64,000 nt of DNA. Origin: Inonotus obliquus (lineage: Eukaryota > Basidiomycota > Agaricomycetes > Hymenochaetales > Hymenochaetaceae). Both the position numbers and the translations under genes were made by a program. The stretch lies in NCBI GenBank assembly GCA_032164295.1, contig JAJHTX010000009.1, positions 1,860,001 through 1,924,000 on the forward strand, written 5' to 3'. Positions 10,651 through 21,047 of the stretch are shown here, piece by piece. How positions within the stretch are numbered: the first letter of the stretch is position 1; each line of letters opens with the position of its first letter. The notes beneath the pieces were generated by a model. That model saw only the letters and a list, made by a program, of their open reading frames with translations. It did not search any database and was not told the DNA's origin.

Positions 10651-11403
10651 ATACATTGATACATATCACTTGATTTGGAGTATTTGATGCATAGCTTTGG
10701 AAGGAGATATCAAATTTTGATGATGTGGTTGATGCAGATCTATTTTTAGCTTATGCTGTGGATTATGTAAATTGGTCTTGGAATTAGTATTTAAGGACCA
10801 GCATGTAGCCCCCCAGAGGAGCATAGAATTAACTCCCCATAGAATAACTCACCAGAGTTCTCCCCCAGAACAAGACAAGCTCACATCACTCTGTGACCCC
10901 TTGTCACACTATTTGCAAGTCAAGTCAAGGTTTCGTCGCATACAGTTGACCTCAGCTCAAGACTGGATAACTGTATTGCTCAAGGACTAGTTTGGTACTA
11001 GTCAAAGGTATTGTATTGCCTCTGTTCCAATTGGACATTGGTGATAAACCCCCCTCTCAAAGTCGATATCTGATATCTTGAGACTTCGAGTGTGTGTGTC
11101 CCTCTAGACATTGACATCTATTCTGCATAGCTTGTCATTGCCTACCTCGGTGTGGACAATTTAATTGCTCCTCACCCATTGTGACCTATCACTCGCTTTC
11201 AAGAGAATTGGATAAAGACTCATCTCTCACTCACTCTACCTCTCTACTCAAACTTGAGTCTCTCAACCCTCCAACTACAACAAGTTGCCCATAGCTTCAA
11301 CGAACAACTGGGAAGACTACCCGCCTAGATAATTAGACCGGTTGACTCAGTGGGAGTGTACTTGGTTATTCAACAGCCAATACCATCCCAGCACGACAAA
11401 ACT

Positions 11404-11421
11404 TGGTGACCACCGCAGGGC
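11404..11421 (+). other. candidate primer binding site
   Basis: TGGTGACCACCGCAGGGC begins five bases after the 5' LTR. It starts with TGG, as expected for complementarity to a tRNA 3' CCA end. The tRNA could not be assigned with certainty. Confidence 0.5.
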
Positions 11422-11523
11422 AGCTATTCGATAGTTGTGGTTGTAACCATATCAAGTTTTACCATCATCGCTCATCGATCAGAGCAAAGAAGAATTTTTC
11501 GCTAAGTCATTTGCATTGTTATC

Positions 11524-14500
11524 ATGACCACTGACAGTGCTACACAAACTACCAATCATGAGGAAGAAGTTCCCTCGACCAATCAGACATCATTATCGGT
11601 TCTAGATATGCCATACTCGACCTCGAAGAATGCTCCCAAGATATTCACGGGACATTTCTCAGAAGTCAAGGCCTTTCTAGATTATTATGAACAATTGTGT
11701 TCTAAGTACAATGTTACGCTTGACACAGACAAGTGCAAGACCATCACTCGATACTGCTCGAGGCAGGTAATCCAGGTGGTCGAAGGTCTTAATGATTTCG
11801 CTATACCCAATTGGAAGAATCTCAAGACTCAACTGCTGAGGCTGTTCGATGCCCAGCTCAATGAGAAGAGATATACAAAGATGGATCTCAAGAGATTCAT
11901 GTACGCTAATCGAGACTCGAGAGTCAAGAGCTGGAAACAATTCACGCAGTATTCCAGAGAGTTTACCAAGATAGGAGGATGGCTATTCGCTCACAAGAAA
12001 ATAACCAAGGAGGAACAGGCCACCTATTTTTGGAATGGACTCGATGACTACACTCGTGCACACCTAGAGAATCGACTCTTACTAAAGGATCCAGACCATG
12101 ACATGGCTGAACCTTTCGATTTGGAGCAGATATGGAATGCTGCAGAGTCGATGTTGAATGCAGACAGGTTCGACATGATTGATGGGGAGGAAAAGAAGGA
12201 AACTCCAAACCCATTCAGAGATGAACCTGAAGATGACCTCGGAAGTAATGAGAAGGAAGATGAGGATGAGGTCAAGATCGTATCTGATAGGATAAGGGAA
12301 ACTCAGTCTCCAAAGATCGGCAAGACTGATTCGAAGTTGAGAAGAGCTCAGGATAGGGTGAAGAAGACAGAACCTGATGAGGTAGAGAAGCTGATCGAAC
12401 AAATGTCGAAGCTCTCCATATCAGATCCGAAGTATGGTCTTTTGTACTACAAGGCAGTCAAACTCGACCCTTTAGTTGCACAAGCCATTCGTTCTCCAGA
12501 TCTTAGGTCCAATAATCGTATCGAGACTCAGCCAGATCAAGAGAAGAATAAACCTCGAGGTGGAAACATCGAGAGAGCTCCCTATCGTAATTGTTTTGGA
12601 TGTGGACAAATGGGACATGGACTTCGAACATGTTTAGAGGTGAAGAACATTATTTCCCAAGGAATTGCCAAGTTTGATAACTCAGGGAAACTTTGCATGG
12701 GAAATGGAGAAGTGATCAGGCGAGCATTTGGAGAATCATTAGTCCAAGCTGCTAAACGCCAACACTCAGCAGAAAGCAAGGTCAACTTTATCACATGTCA
12801 ATCCTCATCGGAAACTAGCGAGACATTATATGCGCACCCAGAAGAAGATGAGATTGGATATCCGATAACTCGTTCTCAGAAGACAACCAATCACAAGCGC
12901 AAGGATGTAATGGAAAGACCCATTCAGTCAAGACCATCAAGGAGAGCAGAACCAGAAGTTGTCATCGATCGTATACCTCGAAAGTCGCAAGCAGAGACAA
13001 TCAGTCCACCAGCCAAGACTCAGCCAAGTGTCAAAGATATCACTATGACTAATGAGCAGTTGGTACAGAAGATTGACCCAAGGAATAGTTCGAGAGTATC
13101 AACTAGCAAAGAAGAACCTACGGGAGACAAGTCGCAAACAGCACATCGTACACCACGCCAGTCGGAGATGTCAGCCAGTGTTAATCTTCAGACAGTCGCT
13201 GACAAAATCCTTTCCCAGGATCAACTTATCTCAACTCGAGATCTTCTTGGAGCTTCTCCCGGATTAGCCCGGATCATTGCTGATAAGCTTCAGTACAAGA
13301 CCATCAAACCCGCTCCAGAAATGATAATGAGAGCCAATATTGTTGAAGAAGATTCAGAGGATAATTCAGAAGCATTCTGGACTCGACCAGTGATTGCCAA
13401 GACTCATGGCAGACTTATCCGATTAACAGTCAATTGCGGAGGACATGACATCAATGCTATTCTCGATACTGGATCGCAAATGAACATCTGTCATAGTCGA
13501 TTCGCACAGCTCATCCAAAGACCCATTGACAAAACTCAGAAAATGAATATGAACGATGCTAATGGAGGACAAGGAATGTTAGAAGGATTACTCACAGGAG
13601 TTCGACTTGACATTGGAAGCATTATTACCATAGGCAACATCTATGTTGGAAGCCAAGTTCCATTCGACTTACTGCTTGGAAGACCATGGCAGAGAGGAAA
13701 CCTTATCTCCATCGATGAACGGCCTAATGGCACTTATCTCCAATTCAAGGACCCTGAAGATCCAACTCGATCGAAGACTAGATATGAGATGCTAGTAACT
13801 CCTGATGGAAGCAATGAGTCATGGGACTATGATCCATCAACATGGTTTGCTGCTCAACCTGATATCGATGATCAGGATGATTACCAAGCTCTATTTGAGA
13901 AGTTCACTCAGACAAGAGAGAAGGCATTGGAAGAAGTTCGAAATGAAGAAGGGACTGCATATACCGCATTTTCAGTTCCACCCTCATCAACTCAATGTAT
14001 TGTCAAGGAATGGGAAATCGAAACAGGAGAAAAATCAGTGCCAAGGAATTTGACATTGATAGAGGATGAAGAAGACAGAGAAGAAAAAGAAGCTCGAAGT
14101 GACTCAGAATTACCTAATATCAGGATCTATCGAAAGCGAATGAGAGGCTCAGAAGAAACAGACAGCCTAGAGTCACTCACGGCTCCAAAGAAACCAAAGT
14201 TCAGTCAAGAGTCGGATTATGAGAGTGACCAACGTGATCCTCAGACCATGAGGATGAAGCCAGACCAGCCATCACAAAGTGTGTATGAGCATGGAATGAC
14301 TAAGAAGGAAGAATTACGAGATTCAGATGATGAAATATCAAGTATATTGAGTGTCGGAAGTGAAGGATACTCAAAACACCATCATTATGGACAAGAAGCT
14401 AGCACGTCACAGCCATTCCCAACACTAATGATGTCGAAGAAGGACATCATAGTTAGGAATGATGAAGAAGAACTCTATTCCTCCAAGGAAATGGAGTCGG

Positions 14501-17232
14501 ATCACTATGAAAACGAGATCAATCCATTATTAAATGCACTATTTTCGGATTTTCACGAAATCGGCTCACCTCATACAGCCTCAGGGACCCTCCAGGTAGT
14601 CCACAATGACAGGGAATCACTCTGTGAGGAATATCTAGCAGGAAACCAGAGGGGGGAAGCCTACAAGCATAAAGGGAAGAAGTCAGTACAGCCGAAAATG
14701 CATAAATCTCCGAAATCTCATATCTCCGCGAGTTCAGTTCCGATCACCGTCATTGAACCGCCGTTGGAAAGCCGTGATCCGTCCGATCATTCCAAGCCAT
14801 CATACAATCTGCACGGTGCAGATCCGACAAAGTTACGGAAGAAACCGCGTTGGAGAAAAAGGAAGCTCAAAGTTAGCATTGCTGAACGACCGATGGACGG
14901 ATTTGCGCAATCAAGTAGCCGATCCGATAGCTCTCGACGAGAAGATTCCAACGATATCACAAGGAAGAGAAACGAACGACACCCGGTCAAGTTATGGCCT
15001 AATCTAGTAAATCCGAAAAATGCGACTCAGATATGGAACAGACAGCATGGAAATAGGACTCACATGCTACAACCAGACCCATTTCACGGGAAGGGAGGTC
15101 GACACAAACAGAAAAAGCCTAGAATCACCAAGAACGACCAAGAAATGAAGGAGATATGGCCAAAATCAAAACGAGAGGTTTTTGACCATAAAAGACCTTC
15201 AAGTAGCAAGGAAAGCAGCATTGACAGACCCCCAAAGACCATGCGAATGTCAAGTACACCCATGCAGACAGTGGCACAAGGAAAGAGATCAGTAATTGAG
15301 AAGGGAAATTCAGAGTTTGTGAACACACACCTGTGTAACACTCCCTATCAGACCCAACATCGCAATCCGACATCACTGAACGCACCAAACCACACGTATG
15401 ATACACCGATCGAAAGCCCTTGTCAGCGCGAATCAAACGAGCCTAAGATGACGAAGATCGGTGGAGATTTGACCGAGATGCAGGGAGGTGAACGACGACA
15501 CAGATATGGTGATGTGGCACATCCCCACACCTTCCCCAGCCCACAGACGAATGAACTAGACCTCAGAGACGCCCAGGGCAGTAGGTTAGTGCATGAAGTC
15601 GACGATAGACACCAGAAACTCACAGGAGACGCAAGAGAACACCTCAAAGACAGCTCAGAAGCTCAGAACCACTCAAACCCCAAATCCGACTTTCTTGTCT
15701 CCTCTAGCACGCAAATAACAGTTGCAGACCAGCCAGATGGTTGTGAAGGAAGTGCTGAGGATGCAGATGACGATTCTATAATCATAAGAATCAGAATTAA
15801 TAGGCGGAACAGAAAGGAAAGCTTACCAGAGGTGATAGATGCACGGAAAGATAGGAATGCAGTGCACATGGCCGGAAACCTTCCCCAAGACATTGCAAAC
15901 GAAAATGACGGTCCGAAGCGCAGTACACAGACTGAGGACAAGCCCAGGATGACAGCAAGCCAAGGATGGAGACCAGTTATTAAGGAGAAAATGAGTATGC
16001 TGTCGTTTTTTGTCAATACTCTAGTTTTGGTGATACTGTGCATTCAACTCACGAAAGCAAGCCCTCTACCACTCCAAATGTCCTCTAACGACCCATCCAC
16101 CCTCTTGACACCCCCTAATACCCCTCAGACTCTCTCGGAGATGGTTAATGTCGAAGAATTGGTGGAAATTTTCGAACGTATGAAAGTAGGAGAGCCAGAT
16201 TCAGTGATGGTAGAAGGAAGAATTGCTACGTTGACAAGCCAGACCCCAGACGGCACAGAAACCCATACCATTCTACTCCCAGCACTTCGACTCCCTACCT
16301 CAGACTTCGCATACTACATGCAGAAAGTGCACGACAGCTCCATGAACAAGACCGGTACTCTTCTTCTGTCACCCCGGGGCATCAAATGGACACCAATTGA
16401 ACCTGTTGACACTGAAGATGGTATCAGCACTGCACGATTTTTGGAAGGACAAGCCGTACCGTATGAAGGAACAGTGTTGAGGTTGGATCAGTTTGAAGCA
16501 CGAGTACGCAGGTCCATCAGCACACTGCCTATCCAACACCAGATGGGCTCCTACCTTCTTTATGCTCCGTTGGCCCAGTACAGTGACTGGCCCCTTCGTG
16601 ATGAAATCACTCAGCTCTGGATACACCTTATCGACCTCCACCTTCAGCTTTCACTTGCAGATTGTGCCTGTAATGGAAGATATTGGGCTTTGATGCCACC
16701 AGAGATGTTGGAAGAGTTGTCGAAAGAATGGGAGAGAGTGAAGAAAATGCTGGTGGAGTACGCAACCAAGTTGCTAGAACATGACTACAGCTCCGAGCTC
16801 ATGGAACCTATGACCAGGATGGAGATGCACCGGGATGGAACCACTTCTCTCCATATGTGCCGACGTTTTCACATTGTTGCTCGAGACCTGGAATTGTACA
16901 TTCCTGCTCCGTTGAAGGGATGCCAGATCCTCAGAGAAGAAGAATACCTATGGTTAGTCTGTCTCAACGAAGCCATTGCCCACGCACATGACCTATGCAA
17001 GGAGAGTTACACTATTGGACCACACCTTCCTTATGATCCAATTACGGAGTTGATAGATGAGATTGCTCATGCCAGGTTGCCAGAAGAAGATTGGGAGGTA
17101 CTTCCTCAACCAGTAACGCTACGCAACAACAGAGATGGAGCAACATCACCTGACTCACTAGGGTATGAAAGTGGAATCAGTTCCAATGCAGATGAGTGGA
17201 ACCTCTCTTCCTCTGATATTAGTCCTTTTTAA
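11524..17232 (+). CDS. gag-protease polyprotein with long C-terminal extension
   Basis: Single open frame of 1,902 residues from ATG to TAA. The order is: a gag-type capsid region at about residues 35-200 (FWNGLDDYTRAHLENRLLL); a CX2CX4HX4C zinc knuckle at C357-C370 (CFGCGQMGHGLRTC); and an aspartic protease with AILDTGSQMNI at D648 and LLLGRPW near 717. Some 1,180 more residues follow. The first 750 or so are acidic or basic, Ser/Glu/Lys-rich and probably disordered. Near 1490 comes MSMLSFFVNTLVLVILCIQL, a signal-anchor-like segment, then about 390 residues of folded-looking sequence with several cysteines and YLLYAPLAQYSDWPL. A typical Ty3 gag-protease is far shorter. Nothing in the extension was recognised; an env-like or membrane role is only a guess. 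The frame differs from pol. Confidence 0.88.
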   Translation: MTTDSATQTTNHEEEVPSTNQTSLSVLDMPYSTSKNAPKIFTGHFSEVKAFLDYYEQLCSKYNVTLDTDKCKTITRYCSRQVIQVVEGLNDFAIPNWKNLKTQLLRLFDAQLNEKRYTKMDLKRFMYANRDSRVKSWKQFTQYSREFTKIGGWLFAHKKITKEEQATYFWNGLDDYTRAHLENRLLLKDPDHDMAEPFDLEQIWNAAESMLNADRFDMIDGEEKKETPNPFRDEPEDDLGSNEKEDEDEVKIVSDRIRETQSPKIGKTDSKLRRAQDRVKKTEPDEVEKLIEQMSKLSISDPKYGLLYYKAVKLDPLVAQAIRSPDLRSNNRIETQPDQEKNKPRGGNIERAPYRNCFGCGQMGHGLRTCLEVKNIISQGIAKFDNSGKLCMGNGEVIRRAFGESLVQAAKRQHSAESKVNFITCQSSSETSETLYAHPEEDEIGYPITRSQKTTNHKRKDVMERPIQSRPSRRAEPEVVIDRIPRKSQAETISPPAKTQPSVKDITMTNEQLVQKIDPRNSSRVSTSKEEPTGDKSQTAHRTPRQSEMSASVNLQTVADKILSQDQLISTRDLLGASPGLARIIADKLQYKTIKPAPEMIMRANIVEEDSEDNSEAFWTRPVIAKTHGRLIRLTVNCGGHDINAILDTGSQMNICHSRFAQLIQRPIDKTQKMNMNDANGGQGMLEGLLTGVRLDIGSIITIGNIYVGSQVPFDLLLGRPWQRGNLISIDERPNGTYLQFKDPEDPTRSKTRYEMLVTPDGSNESWDYDPSTWFAAQPDIDDQDDYQALFEKFTQTREKALEEVRNEEGTAYTAFSVPPSSTQCIVKEWEIETGEKSVPRNLTLIEDEEDREEKEARSDSELPNIRIYRKRMRGSEETDSLESLTAPKKPKFSQESDYESDQRDPQTMRMKPDQPSQSVYEHGMTKKEELRDSDDEISSILSVGSEGYSKHHHYGQEASTSQPFPTLMMSKKDIIVRNDEEELYSSKEMESDHYENEINPLLNALFSDFHEIGSPHTASGTLQVVHNDRESLCEEYLAGNQRGEAYKHKGKKSVQPKMHKSPKSHISASSVPITVIEPPLESRDPSDHSKPSYNLHGADPTKLRKKPRWRKRKLKVSIAERPMDGFAQSSSRSDSSRREDSNDITRKRNERHPVKLWPNLVNPKNATQIWNRQHGNRTHMLQPDPFHGKGGRHKQKKPRITKNDQEMKEIWPKSKREVFDHKRPSSSKESSIDRPPKTMRMSSTPMQTVAQGKRSVIEKGNSEFVNTHLCNTPYQTQHRNPTSLNAPNHTYDTPIESPCQRESNEPKMTKIGGDLTEMQGGERRHRYGDVAHPHTFPSPQTNELDLRDAQGSRLVHEVDDRHQKLTGDAREHLKDSSEAQNHSNPKSDFLVSSSTQITVADQPDGCEGSAEDADDDSIIIRIRINRRNRKESLPEVIDARKDRNAVHMAGNLPQDIANENDGPKRSTQTEDKPRMTASQGWRPVIKEKMSMLSFFVNTLVLVILCIQLTKASPLPLQMSSNDPSTLLTPPNTPQTLSEMVNVEELVEIFERMKVGEPDSVMVEGRIATLTSQTPDGTETHTILLPALRLPTSDFAYYMQKVHDSSMNKTGTLLLSPRGIKWTPIEPVDTEDGISTARFLEGQAVPYEGTVLRLDQFEARVRRSISTLPIQHQMGSYLLYAPLAQYSDWPLRDEITQLWIHLIDLHLQLSLADCACNGRYWALMPPEMLEELSKEWERVKKMLVEYATKLLEHDYSSELMEPMTRMEMHRDGTTSLHMCRRFHIVARDLELYIPAPLKGCQILREEEYLWLVCLNEAIAHAHDLCKESYTIGPHLPYDPITELIDEIAHARLPEEDWEVLPQPVTLRNNRDGATSPDSLGYESGISSNADEWNLSSSDISPF

Positions 17233-17648
17233 TTGCGCCGGTGCTCACTCATTTTCAATGCTCATTTCTCCATTTATTTCAATTTGGGAATTGGCCTTTC
17301 GACTCAGCCTCTACCCACCTACTATGTCTAAATTTGGAAATTTGCCATTTATTTCTGACTCATAATTTTCAAATGCGCAATCACCCCTCACTCAATGTTT
17401 CTATTTATTTATTGATCAACCCCCACTTTATTCATAATTTCTTTTCATCACCAATCAACCCCCACTTAAATAAATGGTACAAAATTAGTTGTTTTGAAGT
17501 ATTGGACATTCTGACTTTCGTATTATGGTTCTCACTCTCAGATAAATTAGAAAAAGTTATTTTCTTTATTTTTCTGACGTTTTTCAAGTCTGGAATTAGG
17601 ATAGGATCAATTTCTCTTAGGACTTTCAGACATTTTTTATTATTTCAG
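17233..17648 (+). other. T-rich gag-pol spacer with possible 3' splice site
   Basis: About 416 bp, very T-rich. In the pol frame it is open but reads as hydrophobic nonsense (Phe/Leu/Ile-rich). It ends in a pyrimidine-rich tract and TTATTATTTCAG at 17648, immediately before plausible pol sequence. This looks like the 3' part of an intron. The only phase-0 donor noticed near the end of gag is GTAACG at about 17119; it is not established. Confidence 0.45.
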
Positions 17649-20600
17649 GATCTTTGGACCCGAGTCGAGTCTCACGATTCAACTTTTGCAAATCGGGAGA
17701 AGGAGTTCAGAGAAAATAACTTTCAAGGAAATGAGCATCGGCAAGGCAAAGTATTTATGGCAAGGATAGGAGAACTCGAAGAAAGGAAAGGGATGATGAA
17801 AGAAAGTTTTACAGCATACAAGCGAGTGGATAGGAAAGTCAAACCAATTCCAGGAATATTTCCTGAAGATGCACGGGTCACTCGACAGTTTCCAGAAGAT
17901 CCACTACTCACGTTACCTAATCTTCCAATGCACCCACCAGAATTTGAACCTTCGGAAAGGTTGACATTGGAAAGGCTAAAAGAATTGCACATCAACGATG
18001 ATGGATTCTTATGGCCTGAGGAAGAAAAATTATTCACGCATATATTCAAGATCAATGAACGGACTCTAGCCTTTGAAGAAACACATCGAGGAACGTTCCG
18101 AGAAGACTACTTCTCACCATACATTATTCCTGTAATCCCACATATCCCATGGGAGCACAAGAATATTCCAATCCCACCTGCCGCTAAGGATGAAATTATT
18201 CGAATGTTGAAAGAGAAGATCAAGGCAGGAGTATATGAACCAAGCCAGGCATCATATCGATCTCGATGGTTCAGTGTAGCCAAGAAGAATGGAAAGCTCA
18301 GAATTGTGCATGACCTTCAAGTTCTAAATGCAGTAACAATTCGAGATGCAGGTTTACCACCAGTGTTGGATGACTTCGTGGAACCTTTTGCAGGACGATC
18401 ATGTTATACGGTTTTCGATCTATTTTGGGGATTTGATGCTCGAAAATTAGCACCTGAAAGTCGCGATCTAACTTCGTTTTATACACCATTGGGCCTATTG
18501 CGAATCACATCCATGCCAATGGGATTCACAAACTCGCCTGCAGAATTTCAGAAATGTATGGTGTTTATTCTTCAACAAGAGATCCCCGATATTGCCAATA
18601 TCTTTATCGACGATTTACCTATCAAAGGACCTACCAGCATGTACCTTAAGGAAGATGGAAACCCGGAGACATTAGCTGAAAACTCTGGAATTCGCCGATT
18701 TATTTGGGAACATGCAAATGATGTGCATAGAATAATGCATCGAGTAGGACATGCAGGAGCTACATTCTCGCCCAAGAAGACTCAGGTAGCAAGGCCTGAA
18801 GTAACCATCGTAGGACAAAAATGTACTCCAGAAGGACGGTTACCTGATGACAGCAAAGTACAGAAGATTCTAACATGGCCACCATTGACAACTGTCAAAG
18901 AAGTCCGTGGATTTCTAGGTCTATGCGGCACTGTTCGCATATGGATCCAGAATTATTCAGCAATAGCAAGGCCACTAACTGAGCTTACAAGAAGCACAAT
19001 AGAGTTCGTATGGGATGAGCGAAGACAACAAGCCTTCAATGCTATGAAGAAGCTAATAACCTCAGCTCCAGCATTACATCCAATCGACTATAACTCAGAA
19101 CTACCCGTGGTATTATCTGTGGACTCAAGCATTATCGCAGTAGGGTTTATTCTATCCCAAGAAGATGAAAGTGGAAGGAGAAGACCAGCGCGATATGGAT
19201 CTCTACCAATGAATGAACGGGAATCGAGATATTCGCAACCCAAACTAGAGCTTTATGGACTCTTCAGAGCTCTACGCCATTATCGTCTTTACATATTTGG
19301 AGTCAAGAATCTTCAAGTTGAAGTGGATGCAAAGTATATTAAAGGAATGCTCAATGAGCCAGACTTACAACCTAATGCGACTATAAATCGATGGATCCAA
19401 GGAATATTATTATTCGACTTTAAACTGATACATGTATCAGCGACTCGGTTTAAAGGGCCAGATGGTCTTTCTCGAAGAATACCATTAGAGGAAGATTTTG
19501 AAGAATTTGACGATGAATTCCTGGACGAGATCGCATTAATGGTTACTGGTGTACCATTCGGTTCTACCAATGAAGAAGAACATTCGTCATTTACTATCTC
19601 CGCAAAGGATCAAGATAAAAATCTTTTAGAGATATTCCGATTTTTGGTTACTCTCAAAATACCAGAATTCACTCGAGTGGAGGATAGGAAGAGATTCTTG
19701 AAGAAAGCATCGCATTTCTACACACAAGACAAGACTATGTACAAGAAAGGAAGAGATAATCCTCTCAAAGTTATCTTTGATCTAGAGGAAAGATTCGAGA
19801 TCATGGTAAAGGCACATGAAGAACTTGGACATAGAGGAGAATTCGCTACCTATGAACTTCTCAGACGGAGATTCTATTGGCCATTCATGAGATCACATGT
19901 GAAACATCATGTACAATCGTGTAATGAATGCCAAGTTCAAAGCACTAAGAAGGTGGAAATTCCTCTCATTATGTCAACCCCGGCAACAATCTTTGTGAAG
20001 ATACATGTCGACGTAATGAACATGCCTGTAGCAAAAGGATTCAGGTATATTGTAGCAGCAAGAGATGATCTAACTCGAGCTAGCGAGGGTCGTGCATTGA
20101 AAAAATCAAATGCAGCAGCCTTAGCTAAGTTCTTTTGGGAAGATATCTTATGCCGGTATGGAGCAGTTGGAAGGGTAGTAACAGACAATGGACCTGAGGT
20201 GAAGGGAGCATTTACCAAGTTGATGAATCGATATGGAATCCCTCAAGTAAAAATCTCAGCATACAACTCAAAAGCCAATGGAGTAGTCGAAAGAAGTCAT
20301 GCTATAATCCGAGAATCGATTGTCAAGGCATGTGAAGGTCAGATCGTATCATGGCCTAACAAAGTACATACTGCCTTCTTCGCAGACAAGATCACGATAA
20401 CTCGCTCGACTGGATTCAGTCCATTCTTTCTACTTCATGGTGTCGAACCAGTACTACCTCTCGATTTATTTGAAGCTACATTTCTAGTACAAGGATTCAC
20501 AGACAATATGTCGACAGAAGACCTTTTGGCTCTGCGAATTCGACAGCTGGAGAAGAAAGAGGAAGACTTGGAACAAGCAGCTAAGACATTAACAGAAATG

Positions 20601-21047
20601 CGGTTCAAGTCAAAAGAGCATTTTGAGCGACGATTTGCCAAAAGACTCAGTACTCATCAATTCGAGCCAGGAGATTTTGTACTAATGAGAAACACACAAG
20701 TCGAAAAGGAAATGAATCGAAAGACCAAACCTCGATACTTAGGACCATTGGTCGTAATTCGCCATACTCAGGGAGGAGCATATGACCTTCGAGAAGTAAA
20801 TGGAGGAGTGCGACGGAATAAGGTAGCAGCATTCAGACTTGTCCCATATATCGCACGAGATAAGGAGGCATTACAGAAACTGCTAATGGAATGGAAGGAG
20901 GATAGTTCAGAATTGTGCAAAGAAGAAAAGAAGAAGAAGGAACAGAATCAGTTGCGCACTGTAGATGAGGAAGAAGCGGAGTCATTTGAAGGAAGTGATG
21001 ATGATGATGATGATGATGATAATGATGCAGAGGAAGAAGTCGATTGA
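17649..21047 (+). CDS. pol polyprotein: reverse transcriptase, RNase H, integrase
   Basis: The open frame extends from 17241 to TGA at 21047, but convincing pol sequence begins only after the possible splice site at 17648 (DLWTRVESHDSTFANREKEF). The first ATG in frame after that lies near 17758. RT landmarks: WFSVAKKNGKLRIVHDLQVL, MPMGFTNSPAEFQ, and catalytic IFIDDLPI at 18603-18623, where the usual Y of YxDD is F. RNase H follows (LSVDSSIIAVGFILSQ). The integrase has HHCC zinc residues (HEELGHRG..HHVQSCNECQ) and the D,D,E core (HVDVMNM, VTDNGPEV, NGVVERSH). The C-terminus has a GPLVV..YDLREVNGG module and an acidic tail of eight Asp. No chromodomain. No internal stop or frameshift seen. Confidence 0.88.
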   Translation, partial: DLWTRVESHDSTFANREKEFRENNFQGNEHRQGKVFMARIGELEERKGMMKESFTAYKRVDRKVKPIPGIFPEDARVTRQFPEDPLLTLPNLPMHPPEFEPSERLTLERLKELHINDDGFLWPEEEKLFTHIFKINERTLAFEETHRGTFREDYFSPYIIPVIPHIPWEHKNIPIPPAAKDEIIRMLKEKIKAGVYEPSQASYRSRWFSVAKKNGKLRIVHDLQVLNAVTIRDAGLPPVLDDFVEPFAGRSCYTVFDLFWGFDARKLAPESRDLTSFYTPLGLLRITSMPMGFTNSPAEFQKCMVFILQQEIPDIANIFIDDLPIKGPTSMYLKEDGNPETLAENSGIRRFIWEHANDVHRIMHRVGHAGATFSPKKTQVARPEVTIVGQKCTPEGRLPDDSKVQKILTWPPLTTVKEVRGFLGLCGTVRIWIQNYSAIARPLTELTRSTIEFVWDERRQQAFNAMKKLITSAPALHPIDYNSELPVVLSVDSSIIAVGFILSQEDESGRRRPARYGSLPMNERESRYSQPKLELYGLFRALRHYRLYIFGVKNLQVEVDAKYIKGMLNEPDLQPNATINRWIQGILLFDFKLIHVSATRFKGPDGLSRRIPLEEDFEEFDDEFLDEIALMVTGVPFGSTNEEEHSSFTISAKDQDKNLLEIFRFLVTLKIPEFTRVEDRKRFLKKASHFYTQDKTMYKKGRDNPLKVIFDLEERFEIMVKAHEELGHRGEFATYELLRRRFYWPFMRSHVKHHVQSCNECQVQSTKKVEIPLIMSTPATIFVKIHVDVMNMPVAKGFRYIVAARDDLTRASEGRALKKSNAAALAKFFWEDILCRYGAVGRVVTDNGPEVKGAFTKLMNRYGIPQVKISAYNSKANGVVERSHAIIRESIVKACEGQIVSWPNKVHTAFFADKITITRSTGFSPFFLLHGVEPVLPLDLFEATFLVQGFTDNMSTEDLLALRIRQLEKKEEDLEQAAKTLTEMRFKSKEHFERRFAKRLSTHQFEPGDFVLMRNTQVEKEMNRKTKPRYLGPLVVIRHTQGGAYDLREVNGGVRRNKVAAFRLVPYIARDKEALQKLLMEWKEDSSELCKEEKKKKEQNQLRTVDEEEAESFEGSDDDDDDDDNDAEEEVD

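Larger units (their letters stand above)
9634..11398 (+). repeat. 5' LTR (1,765 bp)
   Basis: Direct repeat of 21987-23751. Starts TGTCAGGCCAGG, ends CCCAGCACGACA (TG..CA ends). It contains two tandem-repeat arrays (10277-10440 and about 10470-10650) and a TATA-like TATTTAAGGA near 10789. The TATA-like box would place the transcription start around 10,820 and leave a long R-U5 region. LTRs of this length are at the long end for fungal elements. Confidence 0.93.

Noticed and set aside
11677..12402. Minus-strand ORFs opposite gag
   Set aside because: Shadows of the gag codons; starts are mostly non-ATG and no splice structure fits, unlike the antisense gene at 20948-21776.
20998..21030. Poly-Asp/poly-Ser tracts as separate features
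   Set aside because: They are the two strands of one GAT trinucleotide run in the pol/antisense overlap.
11524..21047. Starship, Helitron or other cargo-carrying giant element
   Set aside because: No tyrosine recombinase or Rep-helicase sequence was seen; LTRs, target duplication and pol explain the block.
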